Shown: piece by piece, positions 7,436 to 15,064 of the stretch
Position numbering within the stretch: position 1 is the first letter of the stretch
Layout of the letters: each line of letters starts with the position of its first letter
Source of the DNA: Flavobacterium cyclinae
Lineage (GTDB): Bacteria; Bacteroidota; Bacteroidia; Flavobacteriales; Flavobacteriaceae
NCBI RefSeq assembly: GCF_021172145.1
Contig: NZ_CP089095.1
Span: 372,001-436,000, forward strand
Length of the DNA: 64,000 nucleotides
Direction: 5' to 3'
Notes under the pieces: generated by a model
Told to the model about the DNA's origin: nothing
The model's input: only the letters and a program-made list of their open reading frames with translations
Databases searched by the model: none
Position numbers and translations under genes: made by a program

Positions 7436-7467
7436 ATGAGGCAATTTGTCGATGAGGCAATTTGTCA
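7436..7467 (+). repeat. 16-base tandem repeat, two copies
   Basis: ATGAGGCAATTTGTC plus one variable base occurs twice in a row (7436-7451, 7452-7467), directly after the greA stop. It is non-coding and not a hairpin. Confidence 0.7.
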
Positions 7468-7537
7468 ATTAAAAATAAAATAACAACAATTTTCTTGATC
7501 TTAATCATTGAAAATTAGATAATTGAAAACCATTAAA

Positions 7538-7927
7538 ATGAGTTCAATATTCACGAAAATAGTAAACGGAGAAATTCCATGTTATAAAATAGCCGAAGAC
7601 GAAAATTATTTGGCTTTTTTAGATGTTAATCCAAATGCAAAAGGACATACTTTATGTATTCCAAAGCAAGAGATTAATAAAATCTTTGATATGGAAGAAG
7701 AGCATTATTTAGGATTAATGAAGTTTGCTAGAAAAGTGGCAAAAGCATTAGAAAAAGCAGTTGCATGTAAGCGAATTGGTGTTGCGGTTGTAGGGCTAGA
7801 AGTACCGCATGTTCATGTACATTTAATTCCGCTTCAAGATATGGATGATATGCGTTTCCAAAGAAAAACAAGTTTAACACCTGAAGAGTTTCAGGAATTG
7901 GCAAAGCAAATTGCTTCTAACTTATAA
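7538..7927 (+). CDS. HIT-family nucleotide hydrolase
   Basis: A 129-residue histidine-triad protein. The catalytic block HVHVHL is at 91-96, preceded by VVGLEVP, and the N-terminal start (SSIFTKIVNGEIPCYKIAEDE) is typical of HinT-type bacterial proteins. Such enzymes hydrolyse adenosine phosphoramidates or related adenylated compounds; the physiological substrate is not evident. I chose ATG 7538 because family members begin at this residue; an in-frame TTG at 7523 would add five residues. It follows greA after about 100 bases and ends before a strong terminator shared with the convergent kinase. Confidence 0.92.
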   Translation: MSSIFTKIVNGEIPCYKIAEDENYLAFLDVNPNAKGHTLCIPKQEINKIFDMEEEHYLGLMKFARKVAKALEKAVACKRIGVAVVGLEVPHVHVHLIPLQDMDDMRFQRKTSLTPEEFQELAKQIASNL

Positions 7928-7931
7928 ATTT

Positions 7932-7956
7932 ATCCCGATTCAATCGGGATTTTTTA
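7932..7956. terminator. Terminator after the HIT gene
   Basis: ATCCCGA (7932-7938) and TCGGGAT (7944-7950) pair around a 5-base loop, followed by a T-run at 7951-7955. The stop codon of the convergent kinase is embedded in the T-run. Confidence 0.8.
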
Positions 7957-9102
7957 TGCTATTTTGTAACTAATTTGCATTGTAGTTCCTTTTCCAATTT
8001 CAGATTGGGCTACTTTAATTTTTCCTTTATGATATTCTTGAACAATTCGCTTAGTTAACGATAATCCTAATCCCCAACCTCTTTTTTTAGTGGTAAATCC
8101 GGGTTCAAAAACTTTAGAAAATTGATTTTTAGGAATTCCCTTTCCAGTATCTGTAATTCGTATTTTGACAATTTTTTCAAGTTCGGTTATGTTGATGTTA
8201 AGTGCTCCTTTTCCTTTCATGGCATCAATTGCATTTTTGACTAAATTTTCAATTGTCCAACTATGTAAAGCAGGATTAAATTCAACATAAATAGGATGAT
8301 GAGGTGCATTAAAGGTAAAGGACACCTGTTGCGATACACGACTCTGTAAATATTCAACCGTATTTTTAGTGTCTTCGATGATATCGCGTTTTTCTAATAC
8401 AGGTTCACTTCCAATTTTAGAAAAACGATCTGTTATGGTTTGAAGTCGCGAAATGTCTTTTTCAATTTCGATAATCGTGCTTTCTTCAACATTGTCCAAT
8501 TTCAAAATTTCAAGCCAACCAATTAATGAAGAAAGTGGCGTTCCAATTTGATGTGCAGTTTCTTTTGCCATTCCGGCCCAAAGTTTGTTTTGGGTAGCCA
8601 TTTTGGTAGCACGATAAAAATTATACACCACAGCACCAAATAAAATGATAATCAACAATAAAGCAATTGGATAGTATTTTAATTTATTTAATAATGGCGA
8701 ATTTCCATAATAAACCAAATGATACTTATTATTAGAACTTTCCATTTTTATGGGTTGGTTATCGTTTTTAATCGAATAAAAATATTCTTTTAAAGCAATG
8801 CTGTCTTTTGTAATGGCTTCATCTATATTATTAGAATCTATGATTTTATCATCTTCATCTGTAATAAAGATTGGAATTGTAGTGTTTTTACTTATAATTT
8901 CAAGTGGTAAATCTAAATCAGAATTTTCATTAGCATTGGCAACACTTGTTAAGGCACTTGCCCAAAATTCCATTTTTGCACGCTCTTCGTTTTTGAAAAT
9001 TTGGAAAAAGTTATAGGTATTCCAAAGTATCAAAACTACTATGAAAAAGGAAGCTATAATAATAAACCAACGAGTTAGATTTCGTCTTTCTGAAAACTGC
9101 AT
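7954..9102 (-). CDS. Sensor histidine kinase (orphan)
   Basis: A 382-residue membrane kinase with TM1 at about 12-32, an extracytoplasmic domain to about 140 and TM2 at about 144-163. The HisKA helix carries phosphoacceptor His184 (AKETAHQIGTPLSSL), and the HATPase domain has the N box NLVKNAIDAM (Asn290), G1 DTGKG (318-322) and G2 GWGLGLSLT (342-350). It would sense an envelope signal and phosphorylate a response regulator. No regulator lies beside it, so the partner is elsewhere. The HQIGTPLSS spelling in the H box is common in Bacteroidota kinases. It is divergent from the flavin reductase-like gene and ends at a shared terminator. Confidence 0.9.
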   Translation of the reverse strand: MQFSERRNLTRWFIIIASFFIVVLILWNTYNFFQIFKNEERAKMEFWASALTSVANANENSDLDLPLEIISKNTTIPIFITDEDDKIIDSNNIDEAITKDSIALKEYFYSIKNDNQPIKMESSNNKYHLVYYGNSPLLNKLKYYPIALLLIIILFGAVVYNFYRATKMATQNKLWAGMAKETAHQIGTPLSSLIGWLEILKLDNVEESTIIEIEKDISRLQTITDRFSKIGSEPVLEKRDIIEDTKNTVEYLQSRVSQQVSFTFNAPHHPIYVEFNPALHSWTIENLVKNAIDAMKGKGALNINITELEKIVKIRITDTGKGIPKNQFSKVFEPGFTTKKRGWGLGLSLTKRIVQEYHKGKIKVAQSEIGKGTTMQISYKIA

Positions 9103-9194
9103 GCATTCGTATTTGAAGTAAAAATACTAAAATCCTTTTTAATTTGGTGTTTATTATTGTATTTGGATTTGTTTTTTGTTCCGTAACTTCGGAA

Positions 9195-9224
9195 TTGAAA
9201 TTTCACTTGTTCTTGTTATCTTTG
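9195..9224 (+). promoter_or_regulatory. Promoter of the flavin reductase-like gene
   Basis: TTG at 9195-9197, a 19-base spacer and TATCTTTG at 9217-9224 form a full Bacteroidota promoter. Its predicted start near 9229 lies 13 bases before ATG 9242 and argues against an earlier start for the gene. Confidence 0.65.
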
Positions 9225-9241
9225 TAAAAAATAGTTTCAAC

Positions 9242-10117
9242 ATGTTAAGCATCGATCCAAAAGAAATTGCACCAGCAAAATTACAAGGCTATTTACAAAG
9301 TGCTGTAGCGCCTAGACCTATTGCTTTTGCTAGTACAATAGATAGTAATGGAAATCCTAATTTATCGCCATTTAGTTTTTTTAATGTATTCAGTTCTAAC
9401 CCGCCTATTTTGATTTTTTCGCCAGCGAGACGTGTACGCGATAATACAGTTAAACACACTTTAATTAATGCTCAAAACACAAAAGAAGTTGTTGTTAATG
9501 TGGTGAATTATGACATCGTAGAACAAATGTCATTATCAAGTACTGAATATCCAGATGGTGTAAATGAGTTTGAAAAAGCAGGATTTACGATGCTAAAATC
9601 AGATAAAGTAAAACCATTTCGCGTGGCCGAAAGTCCGGTGCAATTTGAATGTAAGATTAATGATGTAATTGCATTAGGAGATCAAGGTGGTGCAGGAAAT
9701 TTAGTGATTTGTGAAGTAGTGAAAATTCACATCAACGAAGCTATTTTAGACGCTAATGGTATGATTGACCAATACAAGATTGATTTAGTTGCCCGAATGG
9801 GAGCTAATTGGTACAGTCGTTCTAATGTAGGAATGTTTGAAGTAGAAAAACCGCTAACTACTTTAGGAATTGGTATAGATAGTATTCCAGATTTCATAAA
9901 AGAAAGTGGTTATTTTACAGGTAATGATTTAGCAAGATTAGGAAATATCGAAAGTGTCCCAACCGAAGAAGAAATTGCTATATTTGTAAAAGAAAATTTT
10001 GAAGTCAAAGCAGTTTTAAGTGCCGATGATATGGACACAAAATTTCAAAAAGCAAAAGAGTATGTAGATAATGGAAGAGCGATTGATGCTTGGAAATTGT
10101 TATTAGCAAAAAAATAA
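9242..10117 (+). CDS. Flavin reductase-like FMN-binding protein
   Basis: A 291-residue protein with a flavin reductase-like split-barrel domain: SAVAPRPIAFASTIDSNG near the start, NLSPFSFFNVFSSNPPILIFSPA, and a later QFECKINDVIALGDQGGAGN block typical of the FMN-binding members. The C-terminal part has a further region (LTTLGIGIDSIPDFI and on) found in the Bacteroidota form. It probably binds FMN and reduces a flavin or small molecule with NAD(P)H; the substrate is unknown. The start at 9242 is supported by a full promoter ending 18 bases upstream; an open frame from 9176 would start before the transcript. The DUF3127 gene follows after 11 bases. Confidence 0.85.
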   Translation: MLSIDPKEIAPAKLQGYLQSAVAPRPIAFASTIDSNGNPNLSPFSFFNVFSSNPPILIFSPARRVRDNTVKHTLINAQNTKEVVVNVVNYDIVEQMSLSSTEYPDGVNEFEKAGFTMLKSDKVKPFRVAESPVQFECKINDVIALGDQGGAGNLVICEVVKIHINEAILDANGMIDQYKIDLVARMGANWYSRSNVGMFEVEKPLTTLGIGIDSIPDFIKESGYFTGNDLARLGNIESVPTEEEIAIFVKENFEVKAVLSADDMDTKFQKAKEYVDNGRAIDAWKLLLAKK

Positions 10118-10128
10118 ATTTTAGTATT

Positions 10129-10515
10129 ATGGAAGTTTTAGGAAGAGTAAAAGTAATTAATCCAGTTCAACAAGTAAGTGCATCTTTTAAAAAGAGAGAG
10201 CTTGTAGTAACTACAGAAGAGCAATATCCACAGCATATTTTAATCGAGTTTACACAAGATAAAACCGATTTATTAAATAATTATAATGTTGGTGAACAAG
10301 TAAAAGTTTCTATCAATTTAAGAGGTAGAGAATGGGTAAATCCACAAGGAGAAACAAAATATTTTAACTCTATCCAGGGTTGGAGAATTGAAAAAGCACA
10401 AGCAGAAGTTCCTGCAGCAGCAGCGGCACCTCAAATGCCACCAATTCCACCAGCAGCCGCTTTTGAACCAGCAACCAACTTTAATGAAGAAGAACACGAC
10501 GATTTACCTTTTTAA
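10129..10515 (+). CDS. DUF3127 protein with SSB-like acidic C-terminal tip
   Basis: A 128-residue protein of the DUF3127 type. The N-terminal 95 residues are beta-rich (LGRVKVINPVQQVSASFKKR, VSINLRGREWVNPQG) and look like a small OB-type barrel. They are followed by an Ala/Pro-rich flexible linker and an acidic tail ending HDDLPF (123-128). This plan matches single-stranded DNA-binding protein, whose DDDIPF tip recruits repair and replication proteins. I infer a DNA-maintenance role; no function is established that I know of. The ATG at 10129 fits the conserved start better than an extension to 10090 that would overlap the upstream gene. A terminator follows. Confidence 0.75.
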   Translation: MEVLGRVKVINPVQQVSASFKKRELVVTTEEQYPQHILIEFTQDKTDLLNNYNVGEQVKVSINLRGREWVNPQGETKYFNSIQGWRIEKAQAEVPAAAAAPQMPPIPPAAAFEPATNFNEEEHDDLPF

Positions 10516-10518
10516 TAA

Positions 10519-10632
10519 AGAGTAAAGAGAATAGAACATAGAAAAAAAGAGTCATTCAAAATTTACGTTTTGAATGGCTTTTTAATTTCTTGATAGTTAA
10601 GTCTATTCTCTTTCTTCTATTCTCTATTTTCT
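10519..10632. repeat. Imperfect inverted repeat pair around a terminator
   Basis: Arms at about 10519-10548 and 10603-10632 are AGAATAG-type periodic sequence in opposite orientation, with an exact 11-base core (10526-10536 versus 10615-10625). They bracket the terminator of the DUF3127 gene. Confidence 0.55.
10551..10583 (+). terminator. Terminator after the DUF3127 gene
   Basis: CATTCAAAA (10553-10561) pairs with TTTTGAATG (10568-10576), extended by two outer pairs, followed by TTTTT at 10579-10583. Confidence 0.8.
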
Positions 10633-10638
10633 TAAAAG

Positions 10639-11274
10639 ATGTACTATTTAACCCAAGAATTATATTTCCCACCAGTTGAAACCGCTTCTCCAGAAGGAAT
10701 TGTTGCGGTAGGAGGCGATTTATCTCCAGAACGACTTGTTTTGGCTTATAATTCAGGTATTTTTCCTTGGTTTGAAGATGATGAGCCAATATTGTGGTGG
10801 AGTCCGCCAGAACGCATGGTTTTGTTTTTTGAAGATTTAAAGATTTCAAAAAGCATGCGAAACGTTATCAATCAAAGAAAATTTAAAGTTACGTTCAATA
10901 CAGCTTTTAGAGACGTAATTCTAAATTGCAAAAAAATATCCAGAAAAGATCAACTAGGTACTTGGATTACCGACAATATGGTGGAAGCGTATTGTAAACT
11001 CCACGAATTGGGTATAGCCAAAAGTGTTGAGGTGTGGCAAGATGATGAATTAGTAGGTGGTTTGTATGGCGTGGATTTAGGTCATATTTTTTGTGGTGAA
11101 AGTATGTTTTCTAAAGTTTCAAATGCTAGTAAAATGGCTTTCATAGCTTTAGCAAAACAATTAGAAATGGCAAATTATCGTTTGTTAGATTGCCAAGTGT
11201 ATAACGATCATTTAGCCAGTTTAGGTTGCGTAGAAATTGAGAGAGAATATTTTTTAATGGTGTTGAAAAGTTAA
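10639..11274 (+). CDS. aat: Leucyl/phenylalanyl-tRNA--protein transferase
   Basis: A 211-residue Aat enzyme, which adds Leu or Phe from aminoacyl-tRNA to proteins with N-terminal Arg or Lys, marking them for ClpS/ClpAP under the N-end rule. Family marks are EGIVAVGGDLSPERL, YNSGIFPWF (38-45), WWSPPERMVL (53-62), SVEVW, GGLYGVDLG, FCGESMFS and LLDCQVYNDHLASLG. Length agrees with other bacterial Aat proteins (about 200-235). It is monocistronic on the plus strand; its stop overlaps the convergent VF530 gene by 4 bases. No regulatory site beyond the upstream terminator and repeats is visible. Confidence 0.96.
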   Translation: MYYLTQELYFPPVETASPEGIVAVGGDLSPERLVLAYNSGIFPWFEDDEPILWWSPPERMVLFFEDLKISKSMRNVINQRKFKVTFNTAFRDVILNCKKISRKDQLGTWITDNMVEAYCKLHELGIAKSVEVWQDDELVGGLYGVDLGHIFCGESMFSKVSNASKMAFIALAKQLEMANYRLLDCQVYNDHLASLGCVEIEREYFLMVLKS

Positions 11275-11483
11275 AACTTTGGCAACGTTCTCACATACAA
11301 TTCCTCTACTTTTTTTCTTGCCCAATCTGTTTTTCTTAAAAATTTTAAAGTAGAATTTATAGATGGATTTTCTTTAAAACAATTGATGTTTATAAGTTCT
11401 GCCAAAGTGTCAAAACCGTAAAAATCTACTAATTGCTCAACAATAGTTTTTAATGATTTTCCGTGAAGTGGGTCGTTACTCAT
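11271..11483 (-). CDS. VF530-family DNA-binding protein
   Basis: A 70-residue protein matching the VF530 family almost end to end: NDPLHGKSLKTIVEQLV, ELININCFKENPSINSTLKFLRKT and DWARKKVEELY. The founding Vibrio protein is a small helical DNA-binding protein known from structural work; its biological role is unclear. The gene lies 4 bases downstream of tag on the minus strand and is probably co-transcribed with it and yhhQ. Its end overlaps the convergent aat stop. Confidence 0.88.
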   Translation of the reverse strand: MSNDPLHGKSLKTIVEQLVDFYGFDTLAELININCFKENPSINSTLKFLRKTDWARKKVEELYVRTLPKF

Positions 11484-11487
11484 AATC

Positions 11488-12048
11488 TTATTTTCTAGTC
11501 CAGCAATCCATTACATGATCATTTACCATTCCGGTTGCTTGCATGTGTGCATAAACAACGGTAGAACCCACAAATTTAAATCCGCGTTTTTTTAAATCTT
11601 TGCTCAAAGCATCTGAGTTAGGAGTGGTGGCTTTGACTTCGCTTAAAGTTTTGGGTTGGTTGTCAATAGGTTTTCCATCTACAAATCCCCAAATGTATTT
11701 AGAAAATGTCCCAAATTCTTCTTGCACTTTTATAAACACTTGCGCATTGGTAACCGTAGCTTTAATCTTTAATTTGTTTCGAATAATTCCTGCATCTTCA
11801 GTTAATTCTGCTATTTTTTCTTCAGAATAATTAGCTATTTTCAATAAATCGAAATTATCAAATGCGCTTCTAAAATTTTCTCTTTTAGCTAAAACGGTGT
11901 ACCAACTCAATCCTGCTTGAAACGTTTCTAAAATTAAAAATTCGAAAATAGTTTCATCATCATAAATAGGTTTTCCCCATTCGTTATCATGATAATTTCG
12001 GTATAAATCGTCTTTTTCGCACCAAGCGCATCGGGTTTTATTTTGCAT
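11488..12048 (-). CDS. tag: DNA-3-methyladenine glycosylase I
   Basis: A 186-residue Tag enzyme, which excises 3-methyladenine from alkylated DNA. It starts RCAWCEKDDLYRNYHDNEWG, giving the Zn-binding cysteine and histidine, and ends with DHVMDCWTRK, giving the second His/Cys pair of the zinc snap. The central LETFQAGLSWYTVLAKRENFR is the family signature with the catalytic glutamate region. Length matches E. coli Tag (187). It overlaps the upstream yhhQ gene by 11 bases and is followed after 4 bases by the VF530 gene, so a three-gene minus-strand unit is likely. Confidence 0.95.
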   Translation of the reverse strand: MQNKTRCAWCEKDDLYRNYHDNEWGKPIYDDETIFEFLILETFQAGLSWYTVLAKRENFRSAFDNFDLLKIANYSEEKIAELTEDAGIIRNKLKIKATVTNAQVFIKVQEEFGTFSKYIWGFVDGKPIDNQPKTLSEVKATTPNSDALSKDLKKRGFKFVGSTVVYAHMQATGMVNDHVMDCWTRK

Positions 12049-12691
12049 CTCTAGCTAAGTATTTTTCAATTAAATAATGGCCTAAATAAATCAACGGTGT
12101 TAATCCAACAGCAATTAAAAGTTTTACTGTATATCCGGTTAATGCGGATGCAATGAACATTTTAGTATCAATTTTTCCAGGTAGCCAAAAGGCAATTCCC
12201 AATACAATGAAACTATCAAAAAGTTGCGAAATTACTGTTGAACCCGTACTCCTCAACCAAATCATTTTTTTACCCGTTCGGTTTTTTACAAAATGGAAAA
12301 TGGTAACATCAATTAATTGGGAAACTAAAAAAGCTGTGATACTTCCCACAATAATCCACATACTTTGCCCGAAAACAGCAGAAAATTGTTCGTCTGTAAT
12401 TAAACCATCGCCTTTAACTGCAGGAATTTGTAATCCAATCAACAGTAGAAAAAAAGTATAAGCAATTAATCCTGCCGTAATGAAGGATAGTTTTTTTACT
12501 CCTTTTTCACCAAAGTATTCGTTGATTAAATCGGTTGTAATGAAGACAATGGGCCAAGGTAAAATGCCTAAACTCATCACAACATCTCCAATATAAATTA
12601 ATTTTCCACCTATTAATTCGGCAACTAGAGCATTGGTTATAAAAATACCAGCAAGAATTACATAAATAATATCTTTTCTTCTTTGAAACAT
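12038..12691 (-). CDS. yhhQ: Queuosine precursor transporter (YhhQ/DUF165)
   Basis: A 217-residue membrane protein with about six hydrophobic helices. YhhQ-family marks are ITNALVAELIGGKLI, PWPIVFITTDLINEYFGEKGVKK (an acidic pair in the second segment) and QLIDVTIFHFVKNRTGKKMIWLRSTGSTVISQLFDSF. Members import queuosine precursors such as preQ0/preQ1. The downstream step enzyme QueG is encoded elsewhere in this window (48332-49276), consistent with active queuosine synthesis. It heads the yhhQ-tag-VF530 unit. A TACTTTTG box (12713-12706, minus) is the only promoter sign; no preQ1 riboswitch is seen. Confidence 0.92.
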   Translation of the reverse strand: MFQRRKDIIYVILAGIFITNALVAELIGGKLIYIGDVVMSLGILPWPIVFITTDLINEYFGEKGVKKLSFITAGLIAYTFFLLLIGLQIPAVKGDGLITDEQFSAVFGQSMWIIVGSITAFLVSQLIDVTIFHFVKNRTGKKMIWLRSTGSTVISQLFDSFIVLGIAFWLPGKIDTKMFIASALTGYTVKLLIAVGLTPLIYLGHYLIEKYLARDAK

Positions 12692-12705
12692 AGCAATTGT
12701 TTTAC

Positions 12706-12713
12706 CAAAAGTA
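12706..12713 (-). promoter_or_regulatory. Putative -7 box of yhhQ
   Basis: On the minus strand TACTTTTG matches the -7 consensus 15 bases before the yhhQ start. No TTG at the usual spacing. Confidence 0.4.
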
Positions 12714-12731
12714 GAGAATTATATTGCAAAA

Positions 12732-12761
12732 AAAAACTTCAACCCGAAGATTGAAGTTTTT
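12732..12761 (-). terminator. Terminator after tsf
   Basis: AAAAACTTCAA and TTGAAGTTTTT are perfect arms around an 8-base loop. Read on the minus strand the hairpin is followed by a T-run, ending the rplM-rpsI-rpsB-tsf unit. Confidence 0.85.
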
Positions 12762-12782
12762 AATATGATTGAGTTGGATAAA

Positions 12783-13604
12783 TTATCCTAAAGCAACTCT
12801 TCTGAAACCTGTAACAGTTAAGTTAGCATCTACAGATTTAATGTAGTTAGCAACACTCATAGAACTGTCTTTGATAAAATCTTGGTTTACTAAAGTATTG
12901 TCTTTGTAGAAACGTTGGATTTTCCCTTTAGAAATGTTGTCTAACATTGCTTCTGGTTTTCCTTCTGCTCTTAATTGCTCTTTAGCAATTTCAATTTCTT
13001 TTTCAATGATTGCAGCATCAACACCAGCTTCGTTTAAAGCAATTGGGTTCATAGCAGCAGCTTGCATTGCAACGTTTTTAGCAGCTTCTTCAGCACCAGC
13101 AACATTTGCAGATAATGCCACTAATGTAGCGATTTTACCAGCGTGAATGTAAGAACCAACATAAGCACCTTCTAATCTTTCGAAAGCACCGATTTCGATT
13201 TTTTCTCCAATTACTCCAGTTTGCTCGATTAATTTCTCAGCAACAGTGATTCCGTTGAAATCAGAAGCTAATAATTCTTCTTTTGTAGCATAGTTTAAAG
13301 CTTGGTTAGCTAAATCATTTGCTAATTTAACGAAAGATTCGTTTTTACCTACGAAGTCAGTTTCACAGTTTAAAGTGATTGCAACTCCAGCAGTGTTGTC
13401 AGCATTGATAACAGCAACAGCAGCTCCTTCAGTAGATTCTCTATCTGAACGGTTAGCAGCTACTTTTTGACCTTTTTTTCTTAAGTTTTCGATAGCTAAA
13501 TCGAAATCTCCTTCAGCCTCCACTAATGCTTTTTTACAATCCATCATTCCAGCACCAGTGATAGTTCTTAATTTATTTACGTCTGCAGCAGTAATATTTG
13601 CCAT
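12783..13604 (-). CDS. tsf: Translation elongation factor Ts
   Basis: A 273-residue EF-Ts, the guanine-exchange factor for EF-Tu. The N-terminal UBA-like segment ITAADVNKLRTITGAGMMDCKKAL is followed by RKKGQKVAANRSDRESTEG and the exchange motif TDFV (82-85, in NCETDFVGKNE). The C-terminal end DANLTVTGFRRVALG fits the family. Length is close to other bacterial EF-Ts proteins. It lies downstream of rpsB as in most bacteria, but the 136-base gap contains a long inverted repeat that may affect the ratio of S2 to EF-Ts. A terminator follows. Confidence 0.97.
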   Translation of the reverse strand: MANITAADVNKLRTITGAGMMDCKKALVEAEGDFDLAIENLRKKGQKVAANRSDRESTEGAAVAVINADNTAGVAITLNCETDFVGKNESFVKLANDLANQALNYATKEELLASDFNGITVAEKLIEQTGVIGEKIEIGAFERLEGAYVGSYIHAGKIATLVALSANVAGAEEAAKNVAMQAAAMNPIALNEAGVDAAIIEKEIEIAKEQLRAEGKPEAMLDNISKGKIQRFYKDNTLVNQDFIKDSSMSVANYIKSVDANLTVTGFRRVALG

Positions 13605-13640
13605 TTTGTATTTTTTTTATTTGTTGTTTATAAAAGTAAA

Positions 13641-13733
13641 AATTCCAATTACTAAATCCCAAATTCCAATTTTACTAAATTGCTAACTAAAAGTTAGAAC
13701 AAGTTTGGAATTTGGAATTTAATTCTTGGAATT
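13641..13733. repeat. 29-base inverted repeat pair between rpsB and tsf
   Basis: Arms 13641-13669 and 13705-13733 match in opposite orientation at 25 of 29 positions, separated by 35 bases with a small CTAAC/GTTAG hairpin. Each arm is itself periodic (AATTCCAA repeated). Confidence 0.75.
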
Positions 13734-13740
13734 AATTGAT

Positions 13741-14502
13741 TTATGCTTCAGTTTCAGTAGCAGGAGCTTCAGTAGCTTCTACTTCTTTAGCTGGTAATTC
13801 ATCTTTTTCAACTTTTCTATCAGAAAGACCTTCAACGATAGCAGAAGAAACTAATGATAAAACTTTTTCAATTGATTTAGAAGCATCGTCATTTGCAGGA
13901 ATTACGAAATCAATTGGACGTGGATCCGAATTCGTATCTACCATTGCGAACACTGGAATGTTTAATTTTTGAGCTTCTTTAACAGCGATATGCTCAGCTT
14001 TTACGTCAACTACGAATAAAGCAGCTGGTAATCTAGACATATCTGCAATTGAACCTAAGTTTTTCTCTAACTTAGCTCTTAAACGATCGATTTGTAATTT
14101 TTCTTTTTTAGATAAAGTGTTGAAAGTACCGTCTTTCTTCATTCTATCAATTGAAGCCATTTTCTTAACAGCTTTACGGATAGTTACGAAGTTAGTTAAC
14201 ATACCACCTGGCCATCTTTCAGTGATGTAAGGCATGTTACAAGCTGCTGCTTTTTCAGCAACGATATCTTTCGCTTGTTTTTTGGTAGCAACGAATAATA
14301 CTTTTCTACCAGAAGCAGCGATTTTTTTCAAAGCTTCGTTAGCTTCTTCAATTTTAGCTGCAGTTTTATATAGGTTAATGATATGAATACCATTACGCTC
14401 CATATAAATGTAAGGAGCCATGTTTGGATCCCATTTACGAGTCATGTGTCCGAAGTGTACACCTGCTTCTAATAACTCTTTAACGTCAATTTTGTTTGCC
14501 AT
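13741..14502 (-). CDS. rpsB: 30S ribosomal protein S2
   Basis: A 253-residue S2 protein of the small ribosomal subunit. Family marks are LLEAGVHFGHMTRKWDPNM near the start, YIYMERNGIHIINLYKT, RWPGGMLTNFVTIRKAV and IPVFAMVDTNSDPRPIDFVIPANDDA. The C-terminal tail is short and rich in Glu/Ala/Thr (ATEAPATETEA). It lies between rpsI and tsf on the minus strand. The 175-base upstream gap contains a long stem-loop (14527-14578) that is a candidate autoregulatory leader, and no promoter consensus was found in it, so transcription may come from rplM. Confidence 0.97.
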   Translation of the reverse strand: MANKIDVKELLEAGVHFGHMTRKWDPNMAPYIYMERNGIHIINLYKTAAKIEEANEALKKIAASGRKVLFVATKKQAKDIVAEKAAACNMPYITERWPGGMLTNFVTIRKAVKKMASIDRMKKDGTFNTLSKKEKLQIDRLRAKLEKNLGSIADMSRLPAALFVVDVKAEHIAVKEAQKLNIPVFAMVDTNSDPRPIDFVIPANDDASKSIEKVLSLVSSAIVEGLSDRKVEKDELPAKEVEATEAPATETEA

Positions 14503-14526
14503 TGTGTAATAGTTTACGTTCCGTGA

Positions 14527-14578
14527 TTAGCAATTTTCAAGTAGTCACTTGCGTTAGTCTTGAAAATTTAGATGCTAA
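14527..14578 (-). promoter_or_regulatory. Candidate structured leader of rpsB
   Basis: AATTTTCAAG (14532-14541) pairs perfectly with CTTGAAAATT (14559-14568), and outside it TTAGC pairs with GCTAA with a small internal bulge. This stem-loop of about 52 bases lies 25 bases before the rpsB start and has no T-run, so a regulatory leader is more likely than a terminator. Confidence 0.5.
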
Positions 14579-14677
14579 ACTAATTCCCTTTTTACAAGGA
14601 ATATCGACAACTTTGTTTTTAATTCAATTTTAATTGTAAAAATAAATCTGAAAATATATTCTGATAAATATCGAATA

Positions 14678-15064
14678 TTAACGTTTTGAGAATTGGAATC
14701 TCTTACGTGCTTTTTTCTGACCGAATTTTTTACGTTCTACCATTCTAGGATCTCTTGTTAATAATCCTTCTGGTTTAAGGATAGCTCTGTTTTCAGCTTC
14801 TACCTCACACATTGCGCGAGCAATAGCCATTCTTACAGCTTCTGCTTGTCCTGTTGAACCACCACCATAAACGTTTACTTTAACGTCAAAGTTTGATGCA
14901 TTTTCAGTCATTGCTAAAGGTTGCATTACTTTGTACTGTAAAGTAGCAGTTGGGAAGTAGTTACTGAATTCTCTTTTGTTTACAGTGATTTTTCCTGTTC
15001 CTTCAGAAACATAAACACGTGCAACAGCGCATTTTCTTCTACCGATTTTGTGAATAACTCCCAT
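14678..15064 (-). CDS. rpsI: 30S ribosomal protein S9
   Basis: A 128-residue S9 protein. It begins GVIHKIGRRKCAVARVYV, contains NVYGGGSTGQAEAVRMAIARA, and ends in the basic tail DPRMVERKKFGQKKARKRFQ...SKR, which reaches the P-site tRNA in the ribosome. The start codon shares a base with the rplM stop (TAATG on the minus strand), giving translational coupling in the rplM-rpsI pair found in most bacteria. Confidence 0.97.
   Translation of the reverse strand: MGVIHKIGRRKCAVARVYVSEGTGKITVNKREFSNYFPTATLQYKVMQPLAMTENASNFDVKVNVYGGGSTGQAEAVRMAIARAMCEVEAENRAILKPEGLLTRDPRMVERKKFGQKKARKRFQFSKR

Noticed and set aside
9176..9241. Upstream extension of the flavin reductase-like gene
   Set aside because: A complete promoter (9195-9224) lies inside this extension, so the transcript starts after it.
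12692..12782. preQ1 riboswitch before yhhQ
   Set aside because: No preQ1 aptamer blocks are recognisable; the only structure is the tsf terminator.
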